Shown in pieces: positions 45,571 through 54,396 of a stretch of 64,000 bases of DNA. The stretch spans positions 62,001 through 126,000 of the forward strand of contig JAUIFH010000001.1 of NCBI GenBank assembly GCA_030429495.1, in the 5' to 3' direction. The stretch's first letter is position 1, and the number at the start of each line of letters is the position of its first letter. Source of the stretch: Alphaproteobacteria bacterium. Its GTDB lineage: Bacteria > Pseudomonadota > Alphaproteobacteria > Rhodobacterales > Rhodobacteraceae. The translations under genes and the position numbers were made by a program. Under the pieces are notes generated by a model. The model was not told the origin of the DNA and did not search any database. It worked only from the letters and a program-made list of their open reading frames with translations.

Positions 45571-45575
45571 AGCGT

Positions 45576-46268
45576 CTAGGCAAACCGCCGCCAGATCGCC
45601 CCGTCCCCAAGTGCGGCCACGAAATCATCGTGTGCCGACCGCTCTTCGTCCGTCAGTCGCGAAGGTAAAGGGCTCGGGCGTGGACCGGGGCGCCAGGCCT
45701 CGGTCAAAGCGGAGGTCGAGGCCGCGCGATCGACTGAAAGCGCGAAATCCGGCTGCCGCCCGCCGATCAGCTCAAGATAAACCTCTGCAAGCAATTCGCT
45801 GTCGAGCAGTGCGCCGTGTTTTTCGCGGGCTGAGTTGTCGATCCCGAAACGGCGGCACAACGCGTCGAGCGAAGCGGGCGAGCCAGGGTATTTCCGCCGC
45901 GCCAGGGCGACGGTGTCGAGCGCGCGGGCCATTGGCAGGACCGGCAGGTTTGCCCATCCCAGCTCTGCGTTCAGAAACTTCATGTCGAACGAGGCGTTGT
46001 GGATGACGAGAACGGAATCCGGACCAACGAACTCAAGAAATGCCTGGGCGACTTCAGCAAAGCGTGGCTTGTCGCGCAGAAACTCGTCGCCCAGCCCGTG
46101 CACATCGAATGCTTCTGTCGGCATCGACCGCTCAGGGTTGATATACTGATGATAGGTATTGCCGGTCGGAACGTGATTGAGAAGCTCGACTGCGCCAATC
46201 TCCACGATCCGGTGGCCTTCAGCCGGCTCGAATCCGGTCGTTTCGGTGTCGAGGACGATTTCACGCAT
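45576..46268 (-). CDS. dnaQ: DNA polymerase III epsilon subunit (proofreading exonuclease)
   Basis: A 230-residue DEDDh exonuclease: LDTETTGFE (Exo I), HNASFDMKFL (Exo II) and HGALLDSELLAEVYLEL (Exo III) are all present, followed by a C-terminal segment for binding the alpha subunit. It proofreads during chromosome replication. It overlaps coaE by 8 bases and ends the leftward set maf-aroE-coaE-dnaQ that starts at the origin. Confidence 0.95.
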   Translation of the reverse strand: MREIVLDTETTGFEPAEGHRIVEIGAVELLNHVPTGNTYHQYINPERSMPTEAFDVHGLGDEFLRDKPRFAEVAQAFLEFVGPDSVLVIHNASFDMKFLNAELGWANLPVLPMARALDTVALARRKYPGSPASLDALCRRFGIDNSAREKHGALLDSELLAEVYLELIGGRQPDFALSVDRAASTSALTEAWRPGPRPSPLPSRLTDEERSAHDDFVAALGDGAIWRRFA

Positions 46269-46863
46269 GGCCTGCTCCGATCGTTTCGATCAGGTGTCGC
46301 ACGGCAGCGCGGGTCTGCTCAAGGGACAAGGTCTCGATCATATAGGTCGCGCGAGCGCGTTTCTCGGCGTCCGGCATCTGCCGTTCGAGAATCATTGCAA
46401 ACTGTGCCTCCGTCATTCCAGGGCGGGAAAGAACCCGTTCACGCTGCACTTCCGTAGGCGCGGTAACAACCAGCGTTGCATCAAGCCCTTCGTCAGCGCC
46501 CGTCTCGAACAGAAGCGGAATGTCGACGACGACCAGCCGTGCACCATTGGCCGCGGCCTGATCGACGAAGGCGGCGCGGTCGGCGGCGACCAGCGGATGA
46601 ACAACGTCCTCAATCGCACGCAGTGCCGCGGGATCGCGGGAGATCCAAGATTTCAACTGCGAACGATCCACCCCGCCGTCGACGATCGCGTCGGGACAGA
46701 GCGAGGCGATTGCTGCGACAGCCGCGCCGCCCGGCGCATAGAGGCGATGCACGGCCGCGTCGGCATCCCAAACCGGGACGCCTGCATCCGCAAACATCGC
46801 GGCCGTCGTTGACTTCCCCATGCCGATGGAGCCGGTAAGTCCAAGAAGGAACGGGGCGCTCAT
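46261..46863 (-). CDS. coaE: Dephospho-CoA kinase
   Basis: A 200-residue P-loop kinase starting MSAPFLLGLTGSIGMGKSTTA, with DADAAVHRLY and VVDIPLLFETG, the conserved CoaE blocks. It makes the last step of coenzyme A synthesis. The ATG at 46863 overlaps the aroE stop by 4 bases, so the longer open frame upstream is not used. Confidence 0.95.
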   Translation of the reverse strand: MSAPFLLGLTGSIGMGKSTTAAMFADAGVPVWDADAAVHRLYAPGGAAVAAIASLCPDAIVDGGVDRSQLKSWISRDPAALRAIEDVVHPLVAADRAAFVDQAAANGARLVVVDIPLLFETGADEGLDATLVVTAPTEVQRERVLSRPGMTEAQFAMILERQMPDAEKRARATYMIETLSLEQTRAAVRHLIETIGAGHA

Positions 46864-47699
46864 GCGCCCAGAACCACATCCCGTGTCGCCTGATCTACGT
46901 CCGGCCTCCGGCCGAACCACCGCTCGAAGGCGGGGGCGGCTTGGTGCAGCAGCATCCCAAGCCCATCGACTGTGACGCACCCGACATCGGCGGCCTCTTT
47001 CAACAGCCGGGTTTCAAGCGGGGTATAGACCAGATCGGTCACGACGGCCTTCGGCGAAAGCGCGTCCAGCGGGATCCTGAAATCCGGTTTTCCCTCCATC
47101 CCCAGGGATGAAGTGTTCACCACCGTCGTCGCGTCTTCCATCATGTTTCCGGCCTGAACCCAATCGTGAACCAGAACCTTTGCGCCGAACTCCGACCGCA
47201 AGGCTTCTGCCCGGTTGCGCGTGCGGTTAGCGATGCGGATTTCGGGCACGCCGACCTCGATCAACGACGCGATGACCGCGCGCGCACCGCCACCCGCGCC
47301 GATGACGGCTGCGGGGCCTGAGGCAGGATTCCAGCCGGGCGCGTTTTGCCGCAGGTTGGCAATGAATCCATACCCATCGGTATTGTCGGCGTGGATGCGT
47401 CCGTCCTTGCGGAAGATAAGCGTATTTGCGGCGCCGATCAGCGCCGCGCGGTCCGTCACCACATCAGCCATCGCTAGGACGGTTTCCTTGTGCGGGATCG
47501 TGACGTTCACGCCGACGAAGCCCGCCTTTGGCAATGCGGTGATGACAGTACGAAGGTCCGCCTGGCTGATATCCATCGGCACGTAGAAGCCTGGAATCCC
47601 GTAGGTTCTGAGCCAATGAGCATGAAGCCGCGGCGACTTGGAGTGCGCGATGGGAGAGCCGATGACACCGGCAAGCGGAATACGGGGATGGTCGGTCAT
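46860..47699 (-). CDS. aroE: Shikimate dehydrogenase
   Basis: A 279-residue AroE with the substrate-binding GSPIAHSKSPRLH, the catalytic lysine in GVNVTIPHKE, the NADP loop GAGGGARAV and the pyrophosphate-side motif NRTRNRAEAL. It reduces 3-dehydroshikimate in aromatic amino-acid synthesis. Overlaps with both neighbours (coaE and maf) by 4 bases show tight coupling. Confidence 0.95.
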   Translation of the reverse strand: MTDHPRIPLAGVIGSPIAHSKSPRLHAHWLRTYGIPGFYVPMDISQADLRTVITALPKAGFVGVNVTIPHKETVLAMADVVTDRAALIGAANTLIFRKDGRIHADNTDGYGFIANLRQNAPGWNPASGPAAVIGAGGGARAVIASLIEVGVPEIRIANRTRNRAEALRSEFGAKVLVHDWVQAGNMMEDATTVVNTSSLGMEGKPDFRIPLDALSPKAVVTDLVYTPLETRLLKEAADVGCVTVDGLGMLLHQAAPAFERWFGRRPDVDQATRDVVLGA

Positions 47700-48316
47700 G
47701 TCGCGATGTCGCCCCGAATTCCAAGCCAGGTCAAGAGTTCGATAAGCGGGAGTCCAAGAACCGAGAAGTAATCGCCTTCGATGCGGGAAAAAAGCCGCAC
47801 ACCCTCTTCCTCAAGCTTGTAGCAGCCGACGGTTTCGCGAATGCTGTCCCAGTTTCGCGCCACATAGTCATCAAGATAGGCGTCGGTGAAATCCCGCATG
47901 GTCAGCCGAACCTGACCAACATGACGCCAAAGTGGTTTGCCGTCCTGACATGCGACCGCGGCGGACAGAAGATGATGTGTCCGGGCGCGCAGAGCGCGCA
48001 AATGTTCACGCGCCTCTTCAGGATTCCCGGGCTTCGAGAAGATGCGCCCGTCGCAGTGCAGGATCTGGTCGCAACCGAGGACGAGTGCATCCGGGCTTTT
48101 CTCCGACGCTTTTCGGGCCTTCATCTCGGCGAGCGTATCGGCAACGTCGCGTGGTGTTGCGCCTTCCTCCTCAAGTGAGGCGCGGATGGCAACCTCGTCA
48201 ATTCGCGCTGGCCTGACATCGGGCGAAAGACCGGCATTGCGCAGGAGTTCGGCACGAATGACGGACCCTGATGCGAGGATCAAGGGGCGGGCTGTGAAAG
48301 TCGGCGTGTGGGGCAT
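47696..48316 (-). CDS. maf: Maf-family nucleotide pyrophosphatase
   Basis: A 206-residue Maf protein with LILASGSVIRAELL, ALVLGCDQIL and the ETVGCYKLEEEGVRLF region. Maf proteins hydrolyse non-canonical nucleoside triphosphates. The ATG at 48316 starts the conserved protein three bases from an exact DnaA box, so its promoter must lie inside the presumed origin and may respond to DnaA. Confidence 0.9.
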   Translation of the reverse strand: MPHTPTFTARPLILASGSVIRAELLRNAGLSPDVRPARIDEVAIRASLEEEGATPRDVADTLAEMKARKASEKSPDALVLGCDQILHCDGRIFSKPGNPEEAREHLRALRARTHHLLSAAVACQDGKPLWRHVGQVRLTMRDFTDAYLDDYVARNWDSIRETVGCYKLEEEGVRLFSRIEGDYFSVLGLPLIELLTWLGIRGDIAT

Positions 48317-48318
48317 GT

Positions 48319-48327
48319 TGTGGATAA
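48319..48327 (-). promoter_or_regulatory. DnaA box (exact)
   Basis: TGTGGATAA on the plus strand, that is TTATCCACA on the minus strand, the perfect DnaA 9-mer. It lies two bases upstream of the maf start codon. Confidence 0.75.
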
Positions 48328-48421
48328 AGGAAGGGGGACAACGGGGACGAGACGCCGCGAATGGCGTGGACATCGCGTTGCTGGGGGTAAAGGCCGGGTT
48401 CTGTCAAGCGTTCGCGGGAGT

Positions 48422-48438
48422 CTTCCCATTGTGGGAAG
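48422..48438. repeat. Perfect short hairpin inside the origin
   Basis: CTTCCCA, loop TTG, TGGGAAG: seven paired bases with a three-base loop, 14 bases before the second exact DnaA box. It is far from any stop codon and has no T run, so it is not a plain terminator. Confidence 0.5.
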
Positions 48439-48452
48439 CGCTTCATTGGACA

Positions 48453-48461
48453 TGTGGATAA
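48453..48461 (-). promoter_or_regulatory. DnaA box (exact)
   Basis: TGTGGATAA, the second perfect DnaA 9-mer, in the same orientation as the first. Two weaker boxes follow at 48482 and 48492, forming a cluster that leads to the A+T-rich segment. Confidence 0.75.
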
Positions 48462-48520
48462 CCGCATGTACCAAGGTCTTCTGTGGATCGGTTATCCATA
48501 GCTCTTGCTCTGCTTGTTTC

Positions 48521-48550
48521 TCATAATATATTGAAAAACAATATTTATAT
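48521..48550. other. A+T-rich segment, probable DNA unwinding element
   Basis: 27 of 30 bases are A or T in an otherwise GC-rich chromosome. It contains a small dyad ATATTG-AAAAA-CAATAT (48528-48544). It sits directly beside the main DnaA-box cluster, as expected for the site that opens first. Confidence 0.6.
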
Positions 48551-48670
48551 CCTCGATTCTGGCTGTCTTTCAGAGTTTTCCACAAAGGTACACACAGCTT
48601 TGGTCAGATGTGGCTAATCTGGCCAGGAGCCATGTAATCCCCAACATCCACAGGGCCTAAAACAACGACA

Positions 48671-48694
48671 TCTTTTCTTTTTCTTCTTTCTTTT
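48671..48694 (+). other. Pure pyrimidine tract at the right edge of the origin
   Basis: 24 consecutive T or C bases, mostly T, ending 39 bases before hemJ. Such T-rich tracts occur in some origins as a second melting or single-strand binding zone; it may instead belong to the hemJ leader. Nothing else is recognisable in it. Confidence 0.35.
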
Positions 48695-48733
48695 ATTAGG
48701 AAGGGCCGGCGCGCTCCGTAAGAAAGACTAGGA

Positions 48734-49183
48734 ATGACCGATTTTCTCGCTGACCTCTATCCTTGGACAATGGCACTGCATGTGGTCTCGGTGATCGCTT
48801 GGATGGCCGGTATCTTCTATTTGCCAAGATTGTTCGTCTATCACGCAGAACGCATTGAAACGGGCAGCGAGACGGACATTCTGTTTCAGGAAATGGAGCG
48901 GAAGCTGCTTCGGCTGATCATGAACCCGGCGATGACAAGCACTTGGGTGTTCGGTCTCGCTTTGGTTTTCACACCCGGAATCGTGGACTGGAGTGCAGTC
49001 TGGCCGTGGACCAAGGCGGCAGCGGTGATCGCCATGACCTGGTTTCACCATTGGCTCGGCTACCGAAGGAAGGATTTCGCCGCGGGGAGGAACCGCCTGC
49101 AAGGTCGATCCTACCGGATCATGAACGAGGTGCCGACGCTGCTTCTGCTGATCATCGTGTTCTCGGTGATCGTGAAATTCTGA
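48734..49183 (+). CDS. hemJ: Protoporphyrinogen IX oxidase HemJ
   Basis: A 149-residue membrane protein with four helices: LYPWTMALHVVSVIAWMAGIFYLPRLFVYH at the N terminus carries the conserved histidine and arginine of HemJ, and RSYRIMNEVPTLLLLIIVFSVI ends it. HemJ oxidises protoporphyrinogen in bacteria lacking HemG and HemY. It is the first gene to the right of the origin and is followed by rho. Confidence 0.9.
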   Translation: MTDFLADLYPWTMALHVVSVIAWMAGIFYLPRLFVYHAERIETGSETDILFQEMERKLLRLIMNPAMTSTWVFGLALVFTPGIVDWSAVWPWTKAAAVIAMTWFHHWLGYRRKDFAAGRNRLQGRSYRIMNEVPTLLLLIIVFSVIVKF

Positions 49184-49309
49184 GCGAAGATTGACTCTGA
49201 GTGGCGGCGGGGCTATCTGTCCGGCAAGCTCGACCGTCCGGTTCGAGGTAATTCCCCTGATGACAATTCGTACCGCGGAACGGCGGTGCCATATCCGATC
49301 GGTTATCCC

Positions 49310-50581
49310 ATGACCCAAGACCGCCTGAATCTTGCCGACCTTAAGGCTAAGAGCCCCGCCGACCTGCTTGCTATGGCAGAGGAGCTGGAGATCGAAAACG
49401 CCTCGACCATGCGCAAGGGCGAGATGATGTTCTCGATCCTGAAGGAGCATGCCGAAGAAGGTTGGGAGATCGGCGGCGACGGCGTTCTGGAAGTGCTTCA
49501 GGACGGGTTCGGCTTCCTGCGATCGCCGGAAGCGAACTACCTGCCCGGCCCGGATGACATCTATGTCAGCCCGGACATGATACGTCAGTATTCACTCCGG
49601 ACTGGCGATACGGTCGAAGGCGTGATCCGCGCACCAGGAGAGAATGAGCGCTATTTCGCGCTGACCAAGGTTCGGACGATCAACTTCGAAGATCCCGAGA
49701 AGGCGCGTCACAAGGTTGCGTTTGATAACCTGACGCCGCTTTACCCGGATGAGCGGCTGAAGATGGAGATCGAGGATCCGACCATACGTGATCGGTCTGC
49801 GCGGATCATCGACCTTGTTGCACCGATCGGTAAGGGCCAGCGTTCGCTGATCGTCGCGCCGCCCCGGACCGGCAAGACGGTGCTGTTGCAGAACATCGCC
49901 CACTCGATCGAGCAGAACCATCCGGAATGCTATCTGATCGTTCTGCTGATCGATGAGCGGCCGGAAGAAGTGACGGACATGCAGCGCAGCGTGAAGGGCG
50001 AGGTCATTTCCTCGACCTTCGATGAGCCGGCGTCACGCCACGTTGCGGTCAGCGATATGGTGATCGAGAAGGCCAAGCGGCTGGTCGAGCACAAGCGCGA
50101 CGTTGTCATCCTGCTTGACTCGATCACACGTCTGGGCCGCGCGTTCAACACGGTGGTTCCGTCGTCGGGCAAGGTGCTGACCGGCGGTGTTGATGCCAAT
50201 GCGCTGCAGCGGCCGAAGCGGTTCTTCGGTGCCGCCCGGAATATCGAGGAAGGCGGATCGCTGACGATCATCGCGACGGCGCTGATCGATACCGGCAGCC
50301 GCATGGACGAAGTCATCTTCGAGGAGTTCAAGGGCACGGGTAACTCCGAGATCGTGCTTGACCGCAAGGTTGCCGATAAGCGGGTCTATCCGGCGATGGA
50401 CATCCTCAAGTCCGGCACCCGGAAGGAGGATCTTCTGGTCGACAAGAACGACCTGCAGAAGACCTACGTCCTGCGCCGCATCCTGAACCCGATGGGAACC
50501 ACGGATGCGATCGAGTTCCTGATCTCCAAGCTCAAGCAGACGAAGACGAATTCCGAGTTCTTCGACTCCATGAATGCCTGA
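49310..50581 (+). CDS. rho: Transcription termination factor Rho
   Basis: A 423-residue Rho. [16 protein letters not shown] starts the conserved N terminus; the RNA-binding domain holds [13 protein letters not shown]; the ATPase has Walker [22 protein letters not shown] and [16 protein letters not shown]. The ATG at 49310 is chosen by family likeness; an in-frame GTG at 49286 lacks support. The 126 bases before it hold no gene. Confidence 0.95.
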   Translation: MTQDRLNLADLKAKSPADLLAMAEELEIENASTMRKGEMMFSILKEHAEEGWEIGGDGVLEVLQDGFGFLRSPEANYLPGPDDIYVSPDMIRQYSLRTGDTVEGVIRAPGENERYFALTKVRTINFEDPEKARHKVAFDNLTPLYPDERLKMEIEDPTIRDRSARIIDLVAPIGKGQRSLIVAPPRTGKTVLLQNIAHSIEQNHPECYLIVLLIDERPEEVTDMQRSVKGEVISSTFDEPASRHVAVSDMVIEKAKRLVEHKRDVVILLDSITRLGRAFNTVVPSSGKVLTGGVDANALQRPKRFFGAARNIEEGGSLTIIATALIDTGSRMDEVIFEEFKGTGNSEIVLDRKVADKRVYPAMDILKSGTRKEDLLVDKNDLQKTYVLRRILNPMGTTDAIEFLISKLKQTKTNSEFFDSMNA

Positions 50582-50611
50582 CTTGTTGTTATAAAACAAT
50601 AGGTTACGACT

Positions 50612-51901
50612 ATGGATACGATCTTCGCCCTGGCGTCCGCGCGGGGTAAGGCCGGCGTTGCGGTGATCCGGATTTCGGGGCCAAACGCGTGGCCAGCGGC
50701 ACGGCGCATTGCCGGAGAGTTGCCGTCGCCCCGCCACGCATCATTGCGCCGGCTAGCGTTTGATGGCGAGTTTCTTGATGAAGCGCTGGTCCTCACCTTT
50801 GCCCAGGGCGAAAGCTTTACGGGCGAACAGTCGGTCGAGTTCCAGATTCACGGTGCGACCGCAACCATCGCCGCCGTACTGGCGGCCCTCGGGCAGCAGC
50901 CTGGCCTGCGGCTGGCGGAGGCGGGGGAGTTCACGCGGCGCGCATTGGAAAACGGGCGCCTTGACCTCGCTCAGGTTGAAGGTCTCGCCGATCTTATCGA
51001 AGCCGAAACCGAGGCACAACGGCGCCAGGCACTGCGTGTCCTGTCCGGCGCAGTCGGCGCCCGCGCCGAGATATGGCGCAACGACCTTATCCGGTCGGCG
51101 GCACTCATCGAGGCGACCATCGACTTCGCAGATGAGGATGTTCCGGTCGATGTTTCGCCCGAGGTCTTGGAATTGATCGACCGCGTGAGCACCGACCTTG
51201 GTCGCGAGCTTGAGGGTTTCGGTGCAGCCGAACGTATCCGCGACGGATTTGAAGTGGCGATTGTCGGCCGGCCGAATGCCGGGAAATCGACCTTGCTGAA
51301 CGCTCTGGCGGGCAGGGACGCGGCGATTACATCGGAGGTCGCGGGCACGACGCGCGATGTGATCGAGGTCCGGATGGATCTTGGCGGTCTCGCCGTCACG
51401 TTGTTGGACACGGCGGGCCTGAGGGAAACGGACGATACCGTCGAGCTCATCGGGGTGGAACGCGCGCTTCTGCGGGCGTCTGAAGCGGACCTGAGGGTGT
51501 TTCTGGTGGATGGTGAAAGCCCGGCAATGCTCGATGTTCAGCCGGGCGATATCGTGGTGCGGGGAAAGGCCGATCTGCTGGAAGGCAGCGGCCCGGAGCT
51601 TTCGGTGTCGGGCAAGACCGGTGCCGGGATCGCCGCACTGGTGGAGCGGATTACAATCAGCCTGTCGGAACGGGCTGGGCGTGCCGGCCTCATCACACGC
51701 GAGCGACATAAGACGGCAATCCGAATGGCGATCGGGGCTATGGAATCGGCGCGGGATGAAGTATTGGATGGCCCGGATCGAGCTGAGCTTGCTGCGGAGA
51801 ATCTTCGCCGGGCGGTACGCGCACTTGATGCGCTGGTCGGGCGTGTCGATGTGGAGCATCTGCTGGATGAAATCTTCTCCAGCTTCTGCATCGGGAAATG
51901 A
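50612..51901 (+). CDS. mnmE: tRNA modification GTPase MnmE
   Basis: A 429-residue MnmE: N-terminal folate-binding domain ([23 protein letters not shown] start), helical middle, inserted G domain ([25 protein letters not shown]) and the C-terminal CIGK motif with the catalytic-type cysteine. With MnmG it makes the 5-carboxymethylaminomethyl group on wobble uridine 34. It stops four bases before the mnmG start. Confidence 0.95.
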   Translation: MDTIFALASARGKAGVAVIRISGPNAWPAARRIAGELPSPRHASLRRLAFDGEFLDEALVLTFAQGESFTGEQSVEFQIHGATATIAAVLAALGQQPGLRLAEAGEFTRRALENGRLDLAQVEGLADLIEAETEAQRRQALRVLSGAVGARAEIWRNDLIRSAALIEATIDFADEDVPVDVSPEVLELIDRVSTDLGRELEGFGAAERIRDGFEVAIVGRPNAGKSTLLNALAGRDAAITSEVAGTTRDVIEVRMDLGGLAVTLLDTAGLRETDDTVELIGVERALLRASEADLRVFLVDGESPAMLDVQPGDIVVRGKADLLEGSGPELSVSGKTGAGIAALVERITISLSERAGRAGLITRERHKTAIRMAIGAMESARDEVLDGPDRAELAAENLRRAVRALDALVGRVDVEHLLDEIFSSFCIGK

Positions 51902-51904
51902 GGA

Positions 51905-53779
51905 GTGTTTCACGTGAAACATTTTGACGTTGTTGTGGTGGGCGGAGGCCATGCCGGGGCAGAGGCGGCCCATGCCGCCGCGCGCCTTGGCGCGGCCACT
52001 GCGCTTATCACCCTGCGTCGAGAAGCAATCGGCGTGATGTCCTGCAACCCGGCGATTGGCGGCCTTGGGAAAGGCCACCTGGTGCGCGAGATCGACGCGC
52101 TTGACGGCGTCATGGGGCGGGTCGCTGACCGCGCCGGAATTCAGTTTCGTTTGCTCAACCGGCGCAAGGGGCCGGCCGTTCAAGGGCCGCGGGCGCAGGC
52201 CGATCGTCGGCTTTATCGGGATGCGATGCTCGCCGAGACGGAGGCGGTGCCGAACCTGGAGGTTATCGAGGGTGAGGCTGTCGACTTTCGTCTGGATGGC
52301 GAGCGGATTACAGGGGTCGTCCTGGCGGATGGCGTTGAAATTCCAGGAAAGTCCGTCGTTCTCACGTCGGGCACGTTTCTGCGCGGTACGATCCACATCG
52401 GCAGTGTGCGCCGTCCGGGTGGACGGATGGGCGACCTGCCGTCGATCCGTCTTGCCCAGCGAATCGATGCGCTTGGTTTGCCGCTTGGCCGCCTGAAGAC
52501 TGGGACCCCGCCGCGCCTTGACGGGCGGACAATTGCGTGGGATCGGCTGGAAGAACAGGCGGGTGACGCCGATCCGGTTCTTTTCTCGTTCTTGCACGAC
52601 CGGCCCTTTGCCCGTCAGATCAGCTGCGGCATCACGCATACCAACGAGCGGACGCACGACATCATCCACGAGAACCTGGACCGATCGGCGATGTATGGCG
52701 GTCACATCGAGGGCGTCGGCCCGCGCTATTGCCCCTCGATCGAAGACAAGGTCGTGCGGTTTTCTGACAAGACCTCACATCAGGTTTTCCTGGAGCCTGA
52801 GGGCCTTGATGATCCGACCGTCTATCCGAACGGGATTTCAACGTCGCTGCCGGAGGATGTGCAGAAGGACTATGTCCGCTCAATCGTCGGTCTGGAGGAC
52901 GTGACGATCCTACAGCCGGGCTATGCGATCGAATACGACTATGTCGATCCGCGAGCTTTGCGGGAAACCCTGGAGGTTCGTGTGGCGCCCGGCCTATATC
53001 TTGCGGGCCAGGTCAATGGAACTACAGGATATGAGGAGGCGGCGGCGCAGGGGCTTGTGGCGGGGCTGAACGCGGCCCTCTCTGCGGCCGGCAGCGATCC
53101 GGTCATTTTCACTCGGTCACAAAGCTATATCGGCGTAATGATCGACGATCTTGTGACGCGGGGCGTCAGCGAGCCCTACCGGATGTTCACCTCGCGCGCG
53201 GAGTTCCGGCTGTCGCTTCGCGCCGACAATGCGGATCAACGGTTGACGCCTCTGGGCCTTGATCTCGGATGTGTTTCAGATCGCCGGCGAGGCGCATTCA
53301 CGGCGAAGATGGATGCTCTCGGCGCCGGCCGGGCTGCTCTTGATTCGCTGGTTCTCACCCCGAAAGAGGCTGCCGGCTTTGGCATGAACGTCAGTCAGGA
53401 CGGCCAGCGCCGCAGCGGCTTCGCGCTTCTGAGTTTCCCGGACATTTCCTTTGCGGACTTGGAAAGGGCGGACCCGTCCTTGGCCGAGATGTCCATTGAG
53501 GTCAGGGAACAGCTGTCACGTGACGCGCTCTACGCGAACTACCTGGTTCGGCAGAACGCCGATGCTGAGGCGATGCGGCGGGACGAAGCCCATGAAATCC
53601 CGGAAGATTTCGACTACGGCATACTTCCCAGTCTGTCCAATGAGCTGCGCGACAAGTTGCGGAGGGCGCAGCCGCGAACGCTTGCGCAGGCTGGTCGGAT
53701 CGACGGGATGACGCCCGCCGCCCTGACGCTGATCCTTGCAACGCTTCGCCGCAGCGGCAGAGCGCGATCGGCGGGATGA
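51905..53779 (+). CDS. mnmG: tRNA modification enzyme MnmG (GidA)
   Basis: A 624-residue FAD enzyme: [20 protein letters not shown] binds [26 protein letters not shown] and [11 protein letters not shown] are the MnmG signatures, and a helical C terminus binds MnmE. It begins with GTG, and bases 2-17 of the gene are an exact parS site, which fixes the N terminus as MFHVKH. The stop overlaps the rsmG start (ATGA). Confidence 0.95.
   Translation: MFHVKHFDVVVVGGGHAGAEAAHAAARLGAATALITLRREAIGVMSCNPAIGGLGKGHLVREIDALDGVMGRVADRAGIQFRLLNRRKGPAVQGPRAQADRRLYRDAMLAETEAVPNLEVIEGEAVDFRLDGERITGVVLADGVEIPGKSVVLTSGTFLRGTIHIGSVRRPGGRMGDLPSIRLAQRIDALGLPLGRLKTGTPPRLDGRTIAWDRLEEQAGDADPVLFSFLHDRPFARQISCGITHTNERTHDIIHENLDRSAMYGGHIEGVGPRYCPSIEDKVVRFSDKTSHQVFLEPEGLDDPTVYPNGISTSLPEDVQKDYVRSIVGLEDVTILQPGYAIEYDYVDPRALRETLEVRVAPGLYLAGQVNGTTGYEEAAAQGLVAGLNAALSAAGSDPVIFTRSQSYIGVMIDDLVTRGVSEPYRMFTSRAEFRLSLRADNADQRLTPLGLDLGCVSDRRRGAFTAKMDALGAGRAALDSLVLTPKEAAGFGMNVSQDGQRRSGFALLSFPDISFADLERADPSLAEMSIEVREQLSRDALYANYLVRQNADAEAMRRDEAHEIPEDFDYGILPSLSNELRDKLRRAQPRTLAQAGRIDGMTPAALTLILATLRRSGRARSAG
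51906..51921. promoter_or_regulatory. parS centromere site 1
   Basis: TGTTTCACGTGAAACA, the perfect 16-base ParB palindrome, lying across codons 1-6 of mnmG and about 3.3 kb upstream of parB. It is about 3.4 kb from the A+T-rich segment of the origin. Confidence 0.92.
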
Positions 53780-54396
53780 CGGCCCTCAGCGCCTTCGCTG
53801 ATCGCGATGTTTCACGTGAAACATTGGAGCGTCTCGGCCTGTACGAAGCGCTTCTGAGAAAGTGGAATCCGGCCATCAATCTGGTCTCGCGCACCACGCT
53901 CGATGCGGTGTGGGATCGGCACTTCCGCGATTCCGTCCAGGTTTTTGACCTTGCACCAAAGACCGCGCGGCATTGGGCCGATCTCGGAAGCGGCGGCGGC
54001 TTTCCGGGTCTCGTGGCCGCGATCCTTGCGGCAGACGAAGCGCCCGAGATGACGTTTACACTTGTTGAAAGCGATGGCAGGAAAGCGGCCTTTCTTCAGG
54101 CTGTTGCTCGAGAAACGGGAGTAGCCGTCGCGGTGCGTGCGGAGAGAATCGAGGAGGCGCCGCCGCTTTCGGCGGATATTGTGACAGCGCGTGCGCTGGC
54201 ACCCCTGGCGCGGCTGCTTGGACTGGCCGACAGGCATATGGCTACGGGGGGAACGGCAATGTTCCCCAAGGGCGCCAATTTTCGCGATGAGGTGCAGCAG
54301 GCGCTTGAAAGTTGGCGCTTCTCCTATCAAACAATGCCCAGCGTTACGGAGCCGGGCGCTGTTGTTCTGGCCATCGGAGGAATTTCGCGTGTCTGA
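53776..54396 (+). CDS. rsmG: 16S rRNA m7G527 methyltransferase RsmG
   Basis: A 206-residue methyltransferase (GidB): N-terminal [32 protein letters not shown], and SAM loop [16 protein letters not shown]. It methylates G527 of 16S rRNA. Codons 11-16 (DVSRET) are dictated by a second parS site. The end overlaps parA by 8 bases. Confidence 0.94.
   Translation: MTALSAFADRDVSRETLERLGLYEALLRKWNPAINLVSRTTLDAVWDRHFRDSVQVFDLAPKTARHWADLGSGGGFPGLVAAILAADEAPEMTFTLVESDGRKAAFLQAVARETGVAVAVRAERIEEAPPLSADIVTARALAPLARLLGLADRHMATGGTAMFPKGANFRDEVQQALESWRFSYQTMPSVTEPGAVVLAIGGISRV
53808..53823. promoter_or_regulatory. parS centromere site 2
   Basis: A second perfect copy of TGTTTCACGTGAAACA, inside rsmG about 1.9 kb from the first. 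I saw no further exact copy in the window. Confidence 0.92.

Larger units (their letters stand above)
48317..48733. other. Probable chromosomal replication origin (oriC)
   Basis: The only gene-free stretch over 300 bases. DnaA-box-like 9-mers: two exact (48319-48327, 48453-48461), three with one mismatch (48492-48500 TTATCCATA, 48576-48584 TTTTCCACA, 48609-48617 TGTGGCTAA) and two with two mismatches (48482-48490, 48644-48652). A 30-base segment of about 90% A+T lies among them, with a GANTC methylation site at 48555-48559. Flanks maf-aroE-coaE-dnaQ and rho-mnmE-mnmG-rsmG-parAB are the known alphaproteobacterial origin neighbours, and both sides are transcribed outward. In Caulobacter and rhizobia hemE stands where hemJ does here. 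Function is inferred. Confidence 0.85.

Noticed and set aside
50753-52705. A 650-codon open frame on the minus strand opposite mnmE and mnmG
   Set aside because: It is antisense to two well-conserved genes, has no family motif, and long antisense frames are expected in GC-rich DNA.
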